In this document: positions 44,377-54,798 of the stretch, piece after piece | Numbering within the stretch: the first letter of the stretch is position 1 | How the letters are laid out: each line of letters begins with the position of its first letter | Origin: Neobacillus sp. PS3-34 | GTDB taxonomy: Bacteria; Bacillota; Bacilli; Bacillales; Cytobacillaceae | Assembly: GCF_030915465.1 (NCBI RefSeq) | Contig: NZ_CP133267.1 | Coordinates: 2,448,501 to 2,512,500 of the forward strand | Length of the DNA: 64,000 nt | Direction of reading: 5' to 3' | Made by a program: the position numbers and the translations under genes | The notes under the pieces: model-generated | What the model was told of the DNA's origin: nothing | The model's input: only the letters and a program-made list of their open reading frames with translations | Databases searched by the model: none

Positions 44377-45684
44377 ATGAGCGGAGAAAAAGATCTCGAC
44401 CAATTAAAGAAAGAGGCTGCGGAAAAGGCGAAAGCCGCGGCACTGGCGAAGAGGCAAGCTAAGTTGGCTGGTGAAGCTGCACCTGTCCAAGAATCGAAAC
44501 CTTCTGAAAACGCTCCAGTTGTACCGGAAGAGGCATCAGCAACTGAATCTGCTGATTACCTTGACCTCGCGAAGCAAAAGGCTGCAGCGGCGGCGAAGGC
44601 AAAGGCGGCAGCTTTAGCTAAAAAGAAAGCCGCGGAGCAGGGCGGAGATGCTGCACCGGCTCAACCTGAACCTTCCGTGGAATCCGCTGCACCAGCATCA
44701 GATGCCGGCGATGCCGACCTCGCGAAGCGCAAAGCGGCAGCCGCTGCAAAGGCGAAGGCCGCAGCATTGGCTAAAATGAAGGCGAAAGAGGCAGCGGAAG
44801 GAGCTCAGACTTCTGACGCCGCGACTACTTCTGAAGCGAGTAGCTCAGGCGATGACGCCGACCTTGCGAAGCGTAAAGCGGCAGCTGCAGCAAAGGCGAA
44901 GGCCGCTGCACTGGCAAAGATGAAGGCAAGCGGAGTGGAAGCTCCAGCTGAAGAGGCTGGCGATGATGCAAAAGCGAAGGCCGCAGCAGCCGCGAAAGCA
45001 AAAGCAGCGGCAGCAGCAAAAGCAAAGGCGGCCGCACTGGCTAAGCAGGCAGGCGGAGCAGATGCAGGAACCGCTGGTGACGATGAAAAGGCAAAGGCAA
45101 TTGCAGCCGCGAAAGCGAAAGCAGCGGCAGCAGCAAAGGCAAAGGCCGCAGCAGCAGCCAAGGCGGGCGGAGACGATGCCCCAGCAGCAGAGGAAGCCAA
45201 ACCATCACCGAATCAGCCGTATCTTGATAAATATGTGAAAGTAATTGAAGAGAATTTGGGAACAGATATATTAGAAGATTCCTATATAAATAAAATTTCA
45301 AAGGATGTTCCAACTCTTGTTGCGAAACGAGATACATATTTTAAGGTAGCTCAATTTTTGAAATATAATGAGCGCCTGGGCTTTGACTATTTATCAGAGC
45401 TGCACGGAACCGACTTTGAAACACATATGGAAATTTATGTTCACTTATACTCATACAAAAATCGTCAGTCTGTTGCTTTAAAAGTAAAGATTGACCGTGA
45501 TGAACCAACAATCGATTCCCTGCAGCCGATTTGGGAGGGAGCAAACTGGCCTGAATGTGAAGCGTTTGATTTACTGGGCATTAAGTTTACCGGGCATCCG
45601 AACCTTCATCGAATCATGCTTGGCGAAGAATGGGTTGGCCATCCACTGCGTAAAGATTATGAGCAGTATGATGTGGAGGTGTAG
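44377..45684 (+). CDS. nuoC: NADH-quinone oxidoreductase subunit C with long Ala/Lys-rich N-terminal extension
   Basis: The C-terminal 160 residues form the NuoC domain (KRDTYFKVAQFLKYNERLGFDYLSELHGTDF, ANWPECEAFDLLGIKFTGHPNLHRIMLGEEWVGHPLRKDY) of the peripheral arm. The first roughly 270 residues are low-complexity repeats such as KAKAAALAK and AAAAKAKAAA, interrupted by acidic EAGDDAD-like segments. They should form long, charged helices. Such extensions occur in other Bacillus NuoC proteins as I recall, but their role is unknown. The reverse-strand frames over this region are artefacts of the low-complexity composition. It lies 3 bp before nuoD. Confidence 0.9.
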   Translation: MSGEKDLDQLKKEAAEKAKAAALAKRQAKLAGEAAPVQESKPSENAPVVPEEASATESADYLDLAKQKAAAAAKAKAAALAKKKAAEQGGDAAPAQPEPSVESAAPASDAGDADLAKRKAAAAAKAKAAALAKMKAKEAAEGAQTSDAATTSEASSSGDDADLAKRKAAAAAKAKAAALAKMKASGVEAPAEEAGDDAKAKAAAAAKAKAAAAAKAKAAALAKQAGGADAGTAGDDEKAKAIAAAKAKAAAAAKAKAAAAAKAGGDDAPAAEEAKPSPNQPYLDKYVKVIEENLGTDILEDSYINKISKDVPTLVAKRDTYFKVAQFLKYNERLGFDYLSELHGTDFETHMEIYVHLYSYKNRQSVALKVKIDRDEPTIDSLQPIWEGANWPECEAFDLLGIKFTGHPNLHRIMLGEEWVGHPLRKDYEQYDVEV

Positions 45685-45687
45685 CCA

Positions 45688-46787
45688 ATGTTACGAACGG
45701 AAGAAATGCTATTAAACGTAGGCCTCAGCACCCTAGTACACACGGGGTTTTCCGGCTTGTGATAAAAATTGACGGGGAAATTATCAAGGAAGCGAAGCCT
45801 GTCATCGGATACCTGCACCGCGGTACGGAGAAATTGGCTGAAAACCTGCAATATACTCAAATCATTCCTTATACTGACCGGATGGATTACCTGTCCGCGA
45901 TGACCAATAACTACGTCATCTGTCATGCTGTTGAAACGATGATGGGCATTCAGGTTCCTGACCGCGCTGAATATTTGCGCGTCATTGCAATGGAACTCGG
46001 CCGGGTTGCCAGCCATCTTGTCTGGTGGGGAACCTATTTGCTTGATATCGGAGCAGTCAGCCCGTTCCTTTATGCGTTCCGCGAGCGGGAAATGATCATC
46101 AATATGCTCAATGAGCTATCCGGTGCACGCCTGACATTCAACTACATGCGTGTGGGCGGAGTAAAATGGGATGCTCCAGAAGGCTGGATCGAAAAGGTTA
46201 GGGATTTCATTCCTTACATGCGCGAGCAGCTGGCTGGCTACCATTATCTTGTTACTGGAAATGAAATCTTCTTAAACCGTGTTAAAGGTGTCGGCAAGTA
46301 CACGAAAGAGGACGCGCTAAATTACTCGCTTAGCGGTGCGACTCTCAGATGTACGGGCGTGAAATGGGATCTTCGCAAGGATGAGCCATATTCGATTTAT
46401 GACCGGTTTAAGTTTGATGTTCCGGTGCAGGAGGGCGGCGACGCCTGGGCGCGCTACCAGGTCCGCATGGCTGAAATTGAGGAGTCATTAAAGATTCTTG
46501 AGCAAGCGGTTGAACAATTCCCGGCAGAAGGTGACATCCTCGCCAAAGTGCCAAAGATTATCAAGGCACCTAAAGGCGAAGCGTATGTGCGAATCGAATC
46601 GCCGCGCGGAGAAATCGGCTGCTATATTGCCAGCGATGGCAAAAAGGAACCGTACCGCTTAAAATTCAGAAGGCCATCATTCTATAATCTTCAAATTCTC
46701 CCGAAACTTTTAGAGGGCGAAAATATCGCAAACCTGATTACTATTTTAGGGGCAATTGACATTGTCCTTGGGGAGGTGGACGGTTAA
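45688..46787 (+). CDS. nuoD: NADH-quinone oxidoreductase subunit D (frameshifted as read)
   Basis: The 49-kDa subunit forming the quinone pocket with NuoB. The start [12 protein letters not shown] (ATG 45688) is followed by a frame break at GGCC 45721-45724. Restoring a C (GGCCCTCAG) gives [20 protein letters not shown], the conserved quinone-site His region. The rest is intact: [50 protein letters not shown] and the end DIVLGEVDG. The product is 366 aa when repaired. Its stop overlaps the nuoH start. Confidence 0.95.
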
Positions 46788-47791
46788 TGATTGAAGATCT
46801 GCTGCAATCAAGCCCAGGCTGGGCGAACTTTGGCATCTTCTTTTTACTTGGCACCGTCTTGCTGTTAGTCGTATTGGGATTCGTTACGTATGGTATCTTG
46901 GCGGAACGTAAAGTAATGGGTTATATGCAGCTTCGCCACGGCCCTAACCAGGTCGGAGGCCGCTGGGGACTTTTACAAACCGTTGCCGACGTTTTAAAGC
47001 TTTTATTAAAAGAAGATATTATTCCTAAAATGGCAGACCGGCCATTATTCATCCTGGCTCCGGTCATCGCCTTTGCACCTGCGTTTATGGTGCTCGCCAC
47101 CATACCGTTCACTGACAAATTTCAATTTGCCAATATCGGCGTAGGCTTGCTTTATTACATCGCCATCTCCGGATTGACCACAATTGGGGTTGTAACCGGC
47201 GGCTGGGCATCGAATAACAAGTACGCCCTGCTAGGCGGCATGCGGGCAGCGGCACAGATGATTTCGTATGAAATTCCGCTTGTTATGTCCGTACTGGGAG
47301 TAATCCTTTTATCTGGAAGCCTGAATTTGAATGATATCGTCCACGCACAGCAGCATGGCTGGTTCATCCTGCTGCAGCCGATTGGATTTATCATCTTTTT
47401 CATCGCCTCTGTTGCTGAATTAAACCGAACACCGTTTGACCTTCCGGAAGCGGAATCAGAGATTGTTGCGGGTTACCATGTTGAGTACTCTGGTTTCCGC
47501 TGGGCCTTCTTCATGCTTGCGGAATATGTGTACTTATTCGCAATGTCAGCTCTTATTGTGACGCTGTTCCTTGGCGGATGGATGGCACCTTTTTCTTTCC
47601 TTGGATTCATTCCGGGCGCCGTCTGGTTTGCATTAAAGTTTTCCGCTGTGATTTTCGTTTATATCTGGTTCCGTGTCGCGTTCCCGCGTATCCGGGCAGA
47701 CCAGCTGATGGAATTCGCATGGAAGGTGCTTCTGCCGGTTGCATTGGCAAATATTTTCCTGACAGCGTTAATTAAGTCGTTATTTTTCTAA
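46787..47791 (+). CDS. nuoH: NADH-quinone oxidoreductase subunit H
   Basis: Membrane subunit with eight helices that contacts the quinone channel, 334 aa. Conserved blocks: [83 protein letters not shown] and the basic [18 protein letters not shown] 46787 overlaps the nuoD stop. The 318 bp that follow before nuoI contain a dispersed repeat rather than a gene. Confidence 0.96.
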   Translation: MIEDLLQSSPGWANFGIFFLLGTVLLLVVLGFVTYGILAERKVMGYMQLRHGPNQVGGRWGLLQTVADVLKLLLKEDIIPKMADRPLFILAPVIAFAPAFMVLATIPFTDKFQFANIGVGLLYYIAISGLTTIGVVTGGWASNNKYALLGGMRAAAQMISYEIPLVMSVLGVILLSGSLNLNDIVHAQQHGWFILLQPIGFIIFFIASVAELNRTPFDLPEAESEIVAGYHVEYSGFRWAFFMLAEYVYLFAMSALIVTLFLGGWMAPFSFLGFIPGAVWFALKFSAVIFVYIWFRVAFPRIRADQLMEFAWKVLLPVALANIFLTALIKSLFF

Positions 47792-47977
47792 TGTCTAGCT
47801 CCAGCGCCTACCCCCTCGAGGTCATAAAGGCCAGCCTTCATCGCACCTCTCCGGAGGGCACCTCCTGCGAGGTGCGTCTTATGCTTGTCGGGGGTGACCA
47901 CTAAGGAAGGCTGCAAAGAGAAAAGGCTTCGCAGGAACAAGCGGGTTTTAGCTTGTTCCGAAGGCGCTTGCGCTTTT
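47791..47977 (+). repeat. Dispersed Bacillus-type repeat inserted inside the nuo operon
   Basis: It begins TGTCTAGCTCCAGCGCCTA with CCCCTCGAGGTC, has GCTTGTCGGGGGTGA in the middle and ends GGCGCTTGCGCTTTTCT. I recognise this type as a common intergenic repeat in Bacillaceae. It also contains a strong internal stem (CGCACCTC..GAGGTGCG). It starts one base after the nuoH stop. The remaining 47978-48094 holds GGGCCC-containing hairpins (CCGGGCCC..GGGCCC) but no gene. Confidence 0.65.
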
Positions 47978-48109
47978 CTGAATATATATCCATAAACGGG
48001 CGGTTCAAACTGCTTAAGCTGCAATAATAAAGTTGCAGCTGCACCGGGCCCTCAGTCAGACTCCTGATGGGCCCAACAAAATTCCCATTTTTACAAAGGG
48101 GTGAAAAAC

Positions 48110-48529
48110 GTGCTTGGATTAGCAAAAGGCTTGAAATATACCCTTAAAAACTTAACTCGTGAAAAAGTGACTTATGACTATCCGAATAAGCCGCTTCCGC
48201 TGCCGGACCGGTTCCGCGGAATCCAGAAATTTTATCCGGAAAAGTGCATCGTCTGTAACCAGTGCATGAACATTTGCCCGACAGAATGCATTGATTTAAC
48301 CGGGAAAAAGCATCCGGATCCAACGAAAAAAGGAAAAATCATTGATACGTATGATATCAACTTTGAAATCTGTATCCTTTGTGACCTTTGTACCGAGGTT
48401 TGTCCGACAGAGGCCATCATTATGACGAATAATTTTGAGCTGGCGGAATTCAGCAGGGATATGCTGTTTAAGAATCTTGAATGGCTGGATGAAAATGACG
48501 AAAATATTCGGAAGGAGAATAAAGCATGA
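48110..48529 (+). CDS. nuoI: NADH-quinone oxidoreductase subunit I
   Basis: Ferredoxin-like subunit carrying two 4Fe-4S clusters (N6a/N6b). Both CxxCxxCxxxCP motifs are visible: CIVCNQCMNICPTECI and CILCDLCTEVCPTEAI. The 139-aa length is normal. Start GTG 48110 (MLGLAKGLKYTLKNL) is 7 bp after AAGGGGTG; the GTG at 48101 overlaps the site. Its stop overlaps the nuoJ ATG by four bases. The gene is separated from nuoH by a repeat, so translation here is not coupled to the upstream gene. Confidence 0.95.
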   Translation: MLGLAKGLKYTLKNLTREKVTYDYPNKPLPLPDRFRGIQKFYPEKCIVCNQCMNICPTECIDLTGKKHPDPTKKGKIIDTYDINFEICILCDLCTEVCPTEAIIMTNNFELAEFSRDMLFKNLEWLDENDENIRKENKA

Positions 48530-49044
48530 CGTTTTCAGGCGAATTTTTTGCATTTATGGCACTCGCTTTGGTAGCGGTCATAGGCGGCGTGCTTTTATTG
48601 AACCTTACCAAAGTCATTCATATGATCATTGCCCTTGTCTTTACGTTTGTGAGCATTGCAGGCATCTATGTTATGCTGTCGGCGGAATTCGTAGCTGCTG
48701 TGCAAATCCTGATTTATTCAGGCGCAATCACAATCATTATGCTGTTTGGAATCATGCTGACGAAGCACGATGACTCCAGTGAGGCAAAATCAAGCATATG
48801 GCGCAAGCTGTTTTTACTAGTTGGCGTGGTCGGATTTGCGTTTGCCGTTTACATTGGCATCTATAATTTGGACCTTGACCCGCAGCCAAACCATTTGTAT
48901 GAAAACAACACGCTGCAAATCGGTAAGGCCCTATATTCAAAATTTGTCATTCCGTTTGAGTTAACATCGGTCTTGCTCCTGGTTGCCCTTGTCGGCGCAA
49001 TCATATTAGCAAAAAAAGACGAGAAGGAGGCGGATAAGGAATGA
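48526..49044 (+). CDS. nuoJ: NADH-quinone oxidoreductase subunit J
   Basis: Membrane subunit of 172 aa with five helices, including the conserved third helix ([24 protein letters not shown]) whose pi-bulge couples quinone chemistry to proton pumping. GGAGAAT precedes the ATG within nuoI. Its stop overlaps the start of nuoK (ATGA-type overlap). The frame is intact. Confidence 0.94.
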   Translation: MTFSGEFFAFMALALVAVIGGVLLLNLTKVIHMIIALVFTFVSIAGIYVMLSAEFVAAVQILIYSGAITIIMLFGIMLTKHDDSSEAKSSIWRKLFLLVGVVGFAFAVYIGIYNLDLDPQPNHLYENNTLQIGKALYSKFVIPFELTSVLLLVALVGAIILAKKDEKEADKE

Positions 49045-49355
49045 GTTCAGTTCCCGCTTCAGCCTTCCTGGCATTGGCACTAATCCTGTTTTGCATCGGC
49101 CTGTACGGTGCCCTTTCAAAAAGAAATACCGTCATTGTCCTTATCTCCATTGAGTTAATGCTCAATGCAGTCAATATTAATCTGGTTACGTTCAGTAAAT
49201 ATGGAATGAAGCCGTCGATCACCGGGCAGATATTCGCCCTGTTTGCGATTACAGTAGCTGCAGCAGAAGCAGCCGTCGGTCTTGCGATTCTGATCGCGCT
49301 TTACCGCAACCGCAAAACGGTTAATATTGATGAAATGGATACAATGAAACACTAA
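49041..49355 (+). CDS. nuoK: NADH-quinone oxidoreductase subunit K
   Basis: Membrane subunit of 104 aa with three helices, homologous to MrpC. The conserved proton-path Glu residues lie in [17 protein letters not shown] and [28 protein letters not shown] precedes ATG 49041 inside nuoJ. A 101-bp gap with no recognisable feature separates it from nuoL. Confidence 0.94.
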   Translation: MSSVPASAFLALALILFCIGLYGALSKRNTVIVLISIELMLNAVNINLVTFSKYGMKPSITGQIFALFAITVAAAEAAVGLAILIALYRNRKTVNIDEMDTMKH

Positions 49356-49456
49356 AAACGTCTGGCGAACATCAACAGACTTTATGCTCTCCAATCAGAG
49401 GGCACACTCTGGCGCACAAAAGATAAGTGGCGCTTTTTAAAAAGGGGATAGTGATA

Positions 49457-51325
49457 ATGATGGAAACTGCATGGATCATACCGCTTTTCCCGCTATTATC
49501 GTTTTTGATCCTTCTTCTATTCGGTAAACGGCTGAAAGAGTCAAGTGCATATGTGGGCATTTTGCTTACGCTTGCATCACTTGTCTATTCGGTATTGGTG
49601 CTATTCGAGCGATTCTCGGCGCCAACCTACAAAACAGAGGCCGTGTGGCTCACCATAGGAGATATTCATTTAACAGCGGGCTTTGAAGTGAATCAATTAA
49701 ATGCATTGATGCTGTTTATCGTATCGCTCGTTAGTTGTCTGGTACATACTTACTCAAAAGGTTATATGCATGGTGACGAGCGATTTCATGTGTTTTATGC
49801 GTACTTGGGATTATTTACGTTTGCGATGCTGGGTCTGGTGCTTTCACCGAACCTGCTGCAAACCTACTTTTTCTGGGAGCTTGTCGGTGTCGGCTCATTC
49901 TTGCTAATCGGCTTTTACTTTTACAAAGAAGAAGCAAAGGCTGCGGCAAAAAAGGCGTTCATCATGACCCGTATTGGGGATGTTGGGCTCTTAATCGGCA
50001 TGATTCTATTATTCTGGCAAACAAAAAGCTTTGAATACTCTACTATTTTTAAAGCAGTGGCAGACGGCGATGTTTCACAAGGCTGGATCACGCTTACCGC
50101 CATCCTGATTTTTATCGGGGCTGTCGGAAAATCCGGTCAGTTCCCGCTGCACACATGGCTTCCAGACGCGATGGAAGGCCCTACACCGGTGTCAGCATTG
50201 ATCCACGCGGCAACAATGGTTGCGGCAGGTGTTTACCTTGTAGCGGCACTCTTCCCGCTGTTTGCAGCCAGTAAGACGGCATTGCTGACAGTTGCAGTGA
50301 TTGGGGCGTTCACCGCCATTTTTGCAGCCAGCATCGGCCTTGTGCAAACCGATATTAAAAGAGTACTTGCGTATTCAACGGTCAGCCAGCTCGGCTATAT
50401 GATGCTCGCTTTAGGCTCTGCCGGCTATGTAGCCGGAGTGTTCCACCTGATGACACATGCTTTCTTTAAAGCGCTGCTGTTCCTTGCAGCCGGAAGCGTC
50501 ATTCATGCGGCACATACACAGGACATTGAAAAGATGGGCGGACTTTGGAAAAAGCTGCGCCTGACGGGTCCGTTATTCCTGATCGGAACGCTGGCAATCA
50601 GCGGGGTTCCGTTATTATCCGGATTTTTCAGTAAAGATGAAATATTAGCCGCAGCATGGGAAGGCGGACATCCTGTTCTGTTCCTGCTTGCGGTAATTGC
50701 AGCATTTTTCACAGCATTCTACATGTTCCGCCTGTTCTTCATGGTCTTTACAGGAGCACCGCGCGGCGACATGAAGCATGTACATGAATCACCATCGATG
50801 ATGACAATCCCGATGATCGTTCTTGGCGTGCTGGCAGTCGTGTCCGGTTATGTGAACACGCCTTGGTTCGGCACCTTCCTTGGCGACTGGCTGACAGACG
50901 GAAATGAAGCACTTGGCCACGGACATGTGGAAGGTCCTGCATGGATCATGATTGTAGCGACACTCGTTTCCCTGGCAGGTATTTTCCTTGCATGGATGAT
51001 GTACGGCAAGCGTTCACTTTCACGTGATTGGCTAAGCGGCAGGGGAGACGCACTCCACACGATCCTTTATAACAAGTATTACGTGGATGAGTTTTACGAG
51101 CTGACAGTCGTGAACATCACAAAAGGAATCAGCTATTTCCTTCGTTTTATCGACGTTTTCCTTGTTGAAGGAATTGTTAAAGGAGTATCTGGTTTTGTTC
51201 AGGGCCTTGGAAAAACAGGCTCAAAGCTTCAAAATGGCCAGGTACAGACATATGGCGCGATGGCGTTTGTCGGACTTGCGTTATTAGTTGTAATCTTTGC
51301 GTTAACAGGGGGGTACTTAAAATGA
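49457..51325 (+). CDS. nuoL: NADH-quinone oxidoreductase subunit L
   Basis: Distal antiporter-like proton pump subunit of 622 aa with about 15 helices and a C-terminal lateral helix. Motifs: FFWELVGVGSFLLIGFYFYKEEA, KSGQFPLHTWLPDAMEGPTPVSALIHAATMVAAGVYLV (broken-helix Lys/His), LVQTDIKRVLAYSTVSQLGYMMLALG and the C-terminal SRDWLSGRGDALHTILYNKYYVDEFY. Start ATG 49457 follows AAAGGGGA. It overlaps nuoM by four bases. Confidence 0.95.
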   Translation: MMETAWIIPLFPLLSFLILLLFGKRLKESSAYVGILLTLASLVYSVLVLFERFSAPTYKTEAVWLTIGDIHLTAGFEVNQLNALMLFIVSLVSCLVHTYSKGYMHGDERFHVFYAYLGLFTFAMLGLVLSPNLLQTYFFWELVGVGSFLLIGFYFYKEEAKAAAKKAFIMTRIGDVGLLIGMILLFWQTKSFEYSTIFKAVADGDVSQGWITLTAILIFIGAVGKSGQFPLHTWLPDAMEGPTPVSALIHAATMVAAGVYLVAALFPLFAASKTALLTVAVIGAFTAIFAASIGLVQTDIKRVLAYSTVSQLGYMMLALGSAGYVAGVFHLMTHAFFKALLFLAAGSVIHAAHTQDIEKMGGLWKKLRLTGPLFLIGTLAISGVPLLSGFFSKDEILAAAWEGGHPVLFLLAVIAAFFTAFYMFRLFFMVFTGAPRGDMKHVHESPSMMTIPMIVLGVLAVVSGYVNTPWFGTFLGDWLTDGNEALGHGHVEGPAWIMIVATLVSLAGIFLAWMMYGKRSLSRDWLSGRGDALHTILYNKYYVDEFYELTVVNITKGISYFLRFIDVFLVEGIVKGVSGFVQGLGKTGSKLQNGQVQTYGAMAFVGLALLVVIFALTGGYLK

Positions 51326-52817
51326 GTTTATCTTCTGTGCTTTCGATCCTGGTATTCTCCCCTTTACTAGGTATCATCGTTCTTGCGTTCATGAAAAACA
51401 CGCAGGAAAAGCAAATCAAGATCGTTGGATTTCTGGCAACCTTACCAGCACTGCTTCTGGCACTTGCCTGCTATTTTCATTACCAGGCAGGAAAGAATCT
51501 TAATGATTTTTCCGTCGTAAAATCATGGATTAGCTTTGTAGGTGATAAAAGATTTTATACAGTTGACTATGAGCTTGGCCTTAATGGCTTTTCACTCATC
51601 ATGGTTGTATTGACAGCCATTATCGCATCACTTGCGGCGATTGCCTCTATCCATATTAAAAAAGAATGGAAGGGCTATTTCATGCTATTCCTTCTGCTCG
51701 AACTGGGTATGCTTGGCGTATTCACCGCACAGAACATGATTTTATTCTTCGTCTTCTTCGAAGTAACACTGGTGCCAATGTTCTTTTTAATTGGCAAGTG
51801 GGGTTATTTTGAAAAAGAAAAAGCAGCATACAGCTTTTTAATCTACAATGGTCTTGGTTCTGCTATCTTACTAATCGTGATCATGGTGATGTTTGCTAAG
51901 ACCGGAACATCCAATATTCATGGATTGATGCAGATTATCCAATCACCGAAAGGCCTTTCTCAAGCTCAGCAAAATTAGGGCTATTGATCGCACTTTTAGT
52001 GGCTTTCGGCGTGAAACTGCCGATCTTCCCGCTGCATAGCTGGATGCTTCGCGTTCACGTTCAGGCACCGCCATCAATCGTTATGATCCACTCTGGGATT
52101 CTATTAAAAATTGGTGCGTTCGGTTTAATCCGTTTCGGGATGGGGATCTTCCCTGAGCAGTTCCAGAAGCTTGCCGTGTGGCTTGCCGTACTCGGCATCA
52201 TTAACCTGTTATACGGAGCGTTTCTGGCGTTTATTCAAAAGGATTTCAAAATGGTCCTTGCCTACTCTTCCATTTCCCATATGGGAATCGTACTGATCGG
52301 TCTGGGTGCCATGAACGAAGCGGGAATCCAGGGTGCCATCTTCCAAGTAGTATCACACGGATTAATTTCCGCGCTGCTGTTCTTCCTTGTTGGAGTCTTT
52401 TATGAACGGATGGACACTTCGCTTATTGGCAATCTTGGCGGTATTGCAAAAGGAATGCCACTTGCAGCTGGATTCCTGCTTGCAGGAGCGATGGCTTCAC
52501 TAGGCCTTCCGGGTATGTCCGGTTTTGTCAGTGAATTTATGGCCTTCCTTGGATTGTTCAAGGAAATGCCTGTCCTTGCTGCGGTTGGAACACTTGGTAT
52601 CATTATGACTGCTGCTTATCTGCTTCGTGCCGTCCTCGGCATGACATTCGGAAAAGCGCATCGTGAGTTTGCCGGCACTGCAGATTTAAAAGGAGCAGAG
52701 TTTGTACCGGTTCTAACTTTGTTAGTTTTAATTGTATTAATCGGCGTTTACCCAAGTGTGATCAGCACACCGCTAAAATCGACACTTGATACGATTATGC
52801 TTGGGCTAGGGGGTTGA
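51322..52817 (+). CDS. nuoM: NADH-quinone oxidoreductase subunit M (frameshifted as read)
   Basis: Antiporter-like proton pump subunit, 498 aa when repaired. The first half (FFEVTLVPMFFLIGKWG with the key Glu) runs to IQSPKG. The frame breaks at GGCC 51952-51955. Restoring one G (AAAGGGCCTTTC) gives PKGPFSSSAKLGLLIALLVAFGVKLPIFPLHSWMLRVHVQAPPS, including the conserved Lys. The second half also has FIQKDFKMVLAYSSISHMG and ends IMLGLGG. It lies between nuoL and nuoN. Confidence 0.94.
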
Positions 52818-52823
52818 TGAAGG

Positions 52824-54338
52824 ATGGATTTTGAGACATTGCAATCATTTCAATGGGGAATCATGGCGCCGGAGTTCATCATCCTTGGTGCTGCCGCATT
52901 GCTTTCACTATTAGATTTATTTATGCCAAATAAGATGGACAGGAAGATTTTTGGCTGGATCGGTATCGCCGCTATTTTGGCGGCAATTGTGTCGCTTGCA
53001 GGATTGCTTGATCAGCCTGCCGTATCGATATTGGATGATACGTTCCGCCTTGACGCCTTTGGCAAGATGTTTAAATTCATCCTGCTCGGCGGCTCGGCTT
53101 TGGTTCTTCTGCTGGCAATCAGCTATGAACCGAAGGATGGGCTTGAGGAGTCAAGAGGGGAGTTTTATTATCTCTTCTTAACCGCATTGTTAGGCGCAAT
53201 GATGATGTCTTCTAGCGGAGACTTAATCACTTTGTTTGTCGGCTTAGAATTATTGTCTATTTCTTCTTATATTCTTGCTGGCATCAAAAAACGCCAGCTG
53301 CAGTCGAACGAGTCGGCGATGAAATATGTCATTAACGGCGGAATTTCAACAGCCATCACACTGTTTGGGATGAGCTATGTATACGGCTTGACTGGATCAA
53401 CCAATCTAAGAGCAATAACAGAGCAGCTGTCCGTCTTGGCGAATGTACAGCATGCCTACCTGCTTGGACTGGCGTTCCTGATGATCCTTGTCGGACTTTC
53501 CTTTAAACTGGCGGCTGCCCCGTTCCATATGTGGGCACCGGATGTTTACCAGGGGGCGCCGACTCCTGTTACGGCATTCCTAAGCGTCGTTTCCAAATCA
53601 GCGGGCTTCATTCTGATTCTTCGCGTACTGTTATCAGTTTTTGGTGTTACGCCGACGAACGGGCCGAAATCAGTTCCGATTCTTCTGCACATGCAGGATT
53701 ACATTTCCTTTATCGCAGGTGCAACGATGATTATCGGTAACGTTATTGCTTTAAGGCAATCAAACATCAAACGCTTATTTGCATTTTCAAGTATTGCCCA
53801 TGCGGGTTATATCCTTGTTGCATTTGCAAATCTAAGCTTCATCATGTTTGATGCCATCTGGTTTTACCTAGTTGCCTATCTGTTCATGAATCTGGGGGCT
53901 TTTGCGGTCATCCAGGTCATTTCTGAAAAAGAAGGCTCAACAGAAATCAGCAAGTTTGCTGGTCTTTACCGCCGGTCTCCGGTGCTGGCAGTCGTGATGG
54001 GAATTCTGATTCTGTCACTGGCAGGTTTCCCGGGCACTGCTGGCTTTATCGGTAAGCTGAACATCTTCATCGGTGCATTCACAGGAGATAATTCACATTA
54101 TGTCCTAGCATCCATTATGATTGCGACAACAGTCGTATCCTATTTCTACTATTTCGGATTACTGACACAAATGTTTTTCCGCCCGGCTGCAAGCGATTCT
54201 AAATTCAACCTTCCAGTTGGCATTCTAATCGTCCTGACTGTCTGCGTGGGAGCGACAGTGATTCTTGGAATCCTGCCAAATACAGCACTGGATTTCCTGC
54301 ATAACCATGCGAACCAGTTCCGGGACTTTTTGCAATAA
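52824..54338 (+). CDS. nuoN: NADH-quinone oxidoreductase subunit N
   Basis: Third antiporter-like proton pump, 504 aa, 14 helices. Motifs: TLFVGLELLSISSYILAGIKKRQLQSNESAMKY (key Glu), GLSFKLAAAPFHMWAPDVYQGAPTPVTAFLSVVSK, RQSNIKRLFAFSSIAHAGYILVA and the FPGTAGFIGKLNIF end region. The ATG at 52824 follows ATGAAGGAT. It closes the nuo operon, which has no nuoE, nuoF or nuoG, so the NADH-oxidising module is absent here as in other Bacillus; the electron donor is unknown. The frame is intact. Confidence 0.95.
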   Translation: MDFETLQSFQWGIMAPEFIILGAAALLSLLDLFMPNKMDRKIFGWIGIAAILAAIVSLAGLLDQPAVSILDDTFRLDAFGKMFKFILLGGSALVLLLAISYEPKDGLEESRGEFYYLFLTALLGAMMMSSSGDLITLFVGLELLSISSYILAGIKKRQLQSNESAMKYVINGGISTAITLFGMSYVYGLTGSTNLRAITEQLSVLANVQHAYLLGLAFLMILVGLSFKLAAAPFHMWAPDVYQGAPTPVTAFLSVVSKSAGFILILRVLLSVFGVTPTNGPKSVPILLHMQDYISFIAGATMIIGNVIALRQSNIKRLFAFSSIAHAGYILVAFANLSFIMFDAIWFYLVAYLFMNLGAFAVIQVISEKEGSTEISKFAGLYRRSPVLAVVMGILILSLAGFPGTAGFIGKLNIFIGAFTGDNSHYVLASIMIATTVVSYFYYFGLLTQMFFRPAASDSKFNLPVGILIVLTVCVGATVILGILPNTALDFLHNHANQFRDFLQ

Positions 54339-54377
54339 GATGTAAAGTCACAGGCTGGCGACTTAGTCTGTAATACA

Positions 54378-54409
54378 GCCGCCTCAAGCTTTGGGGAAAG
54401 CTTGGCGGC
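54378..54409 (+). terminator. nuo operon terminator hairpin
   Basis: GCCGCC followed by CAAGCTTT pairs with AAAGCTTG and GGCGGC (one bulged T). The stem is strong but the T tract is weak. Confidence 0.6.
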
Positions 54410-54561
54410 TTATGGTTAATACAAGGGGTAATATATATGAAAAGAAGGGACGCAGGTTCCTTCTTTTTTTGCGTTTTTTCTTCAAGCTTTTTATTCAACT
54501 TTTTCGGATATTGTATGTCATTGTGGTAAAATTATGGTTGGCAAAAAAAGGAGGTTTGGTG

Positions 54562-54798
54562 ATGGTAACAGATTTAGGACAAATGGCTTTATTGGGTATT
54601 ATTTTGCATTTGGTATTTATCGCACTTTCGTGGTGGGCACTGCAGGCAATCCAGCTGGAAAAGCTGCTTCGCGCCAATCATGTGATGCAGGCAAGGGTAT
54701 TGTATATATTATTGGCAATTGTGATCGGGTCTTCGGTTAGTAACTTCTTCCTCGACTATCTCCAGTGGTCAAAACAACTTCCATTTATTTTACAATAA
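54562..54798 (+). CDS. ywzB: YwzB, DUF1146 membrane protein
   Basis: This 78-aa protein has two membrane helices (MALLGIILHLVFIALSWWALQAI and VLYILLAIVIGSSVSNFFLDYL) joined by a short basic QLEKLLRANHVMQAR. It belongs to the conserved DUF1146/YwzB family of unknown function, located before ywmB and murAA in B. subtilis. Start ATG 54562 follows AAGGAGG; upstream in-frame codons from 54391 run through non-coding sequence. Confidence 0.85.
   Translation: MVTDLGQMALLGIILHLVFIALSWWALQAIQLEKLLRANHVMQARVLYILLAIVIGSSVSNFFLDYLQWSKQLPFILQ

Noticed and set aside
44805..45337. Reverse-strand and shifted-frame ORFs over nuoC (Ala- or Leu-rich)
   Set aside because: They mirror the low-complexity KAKAAA coding sequence and have no start sites or domains.
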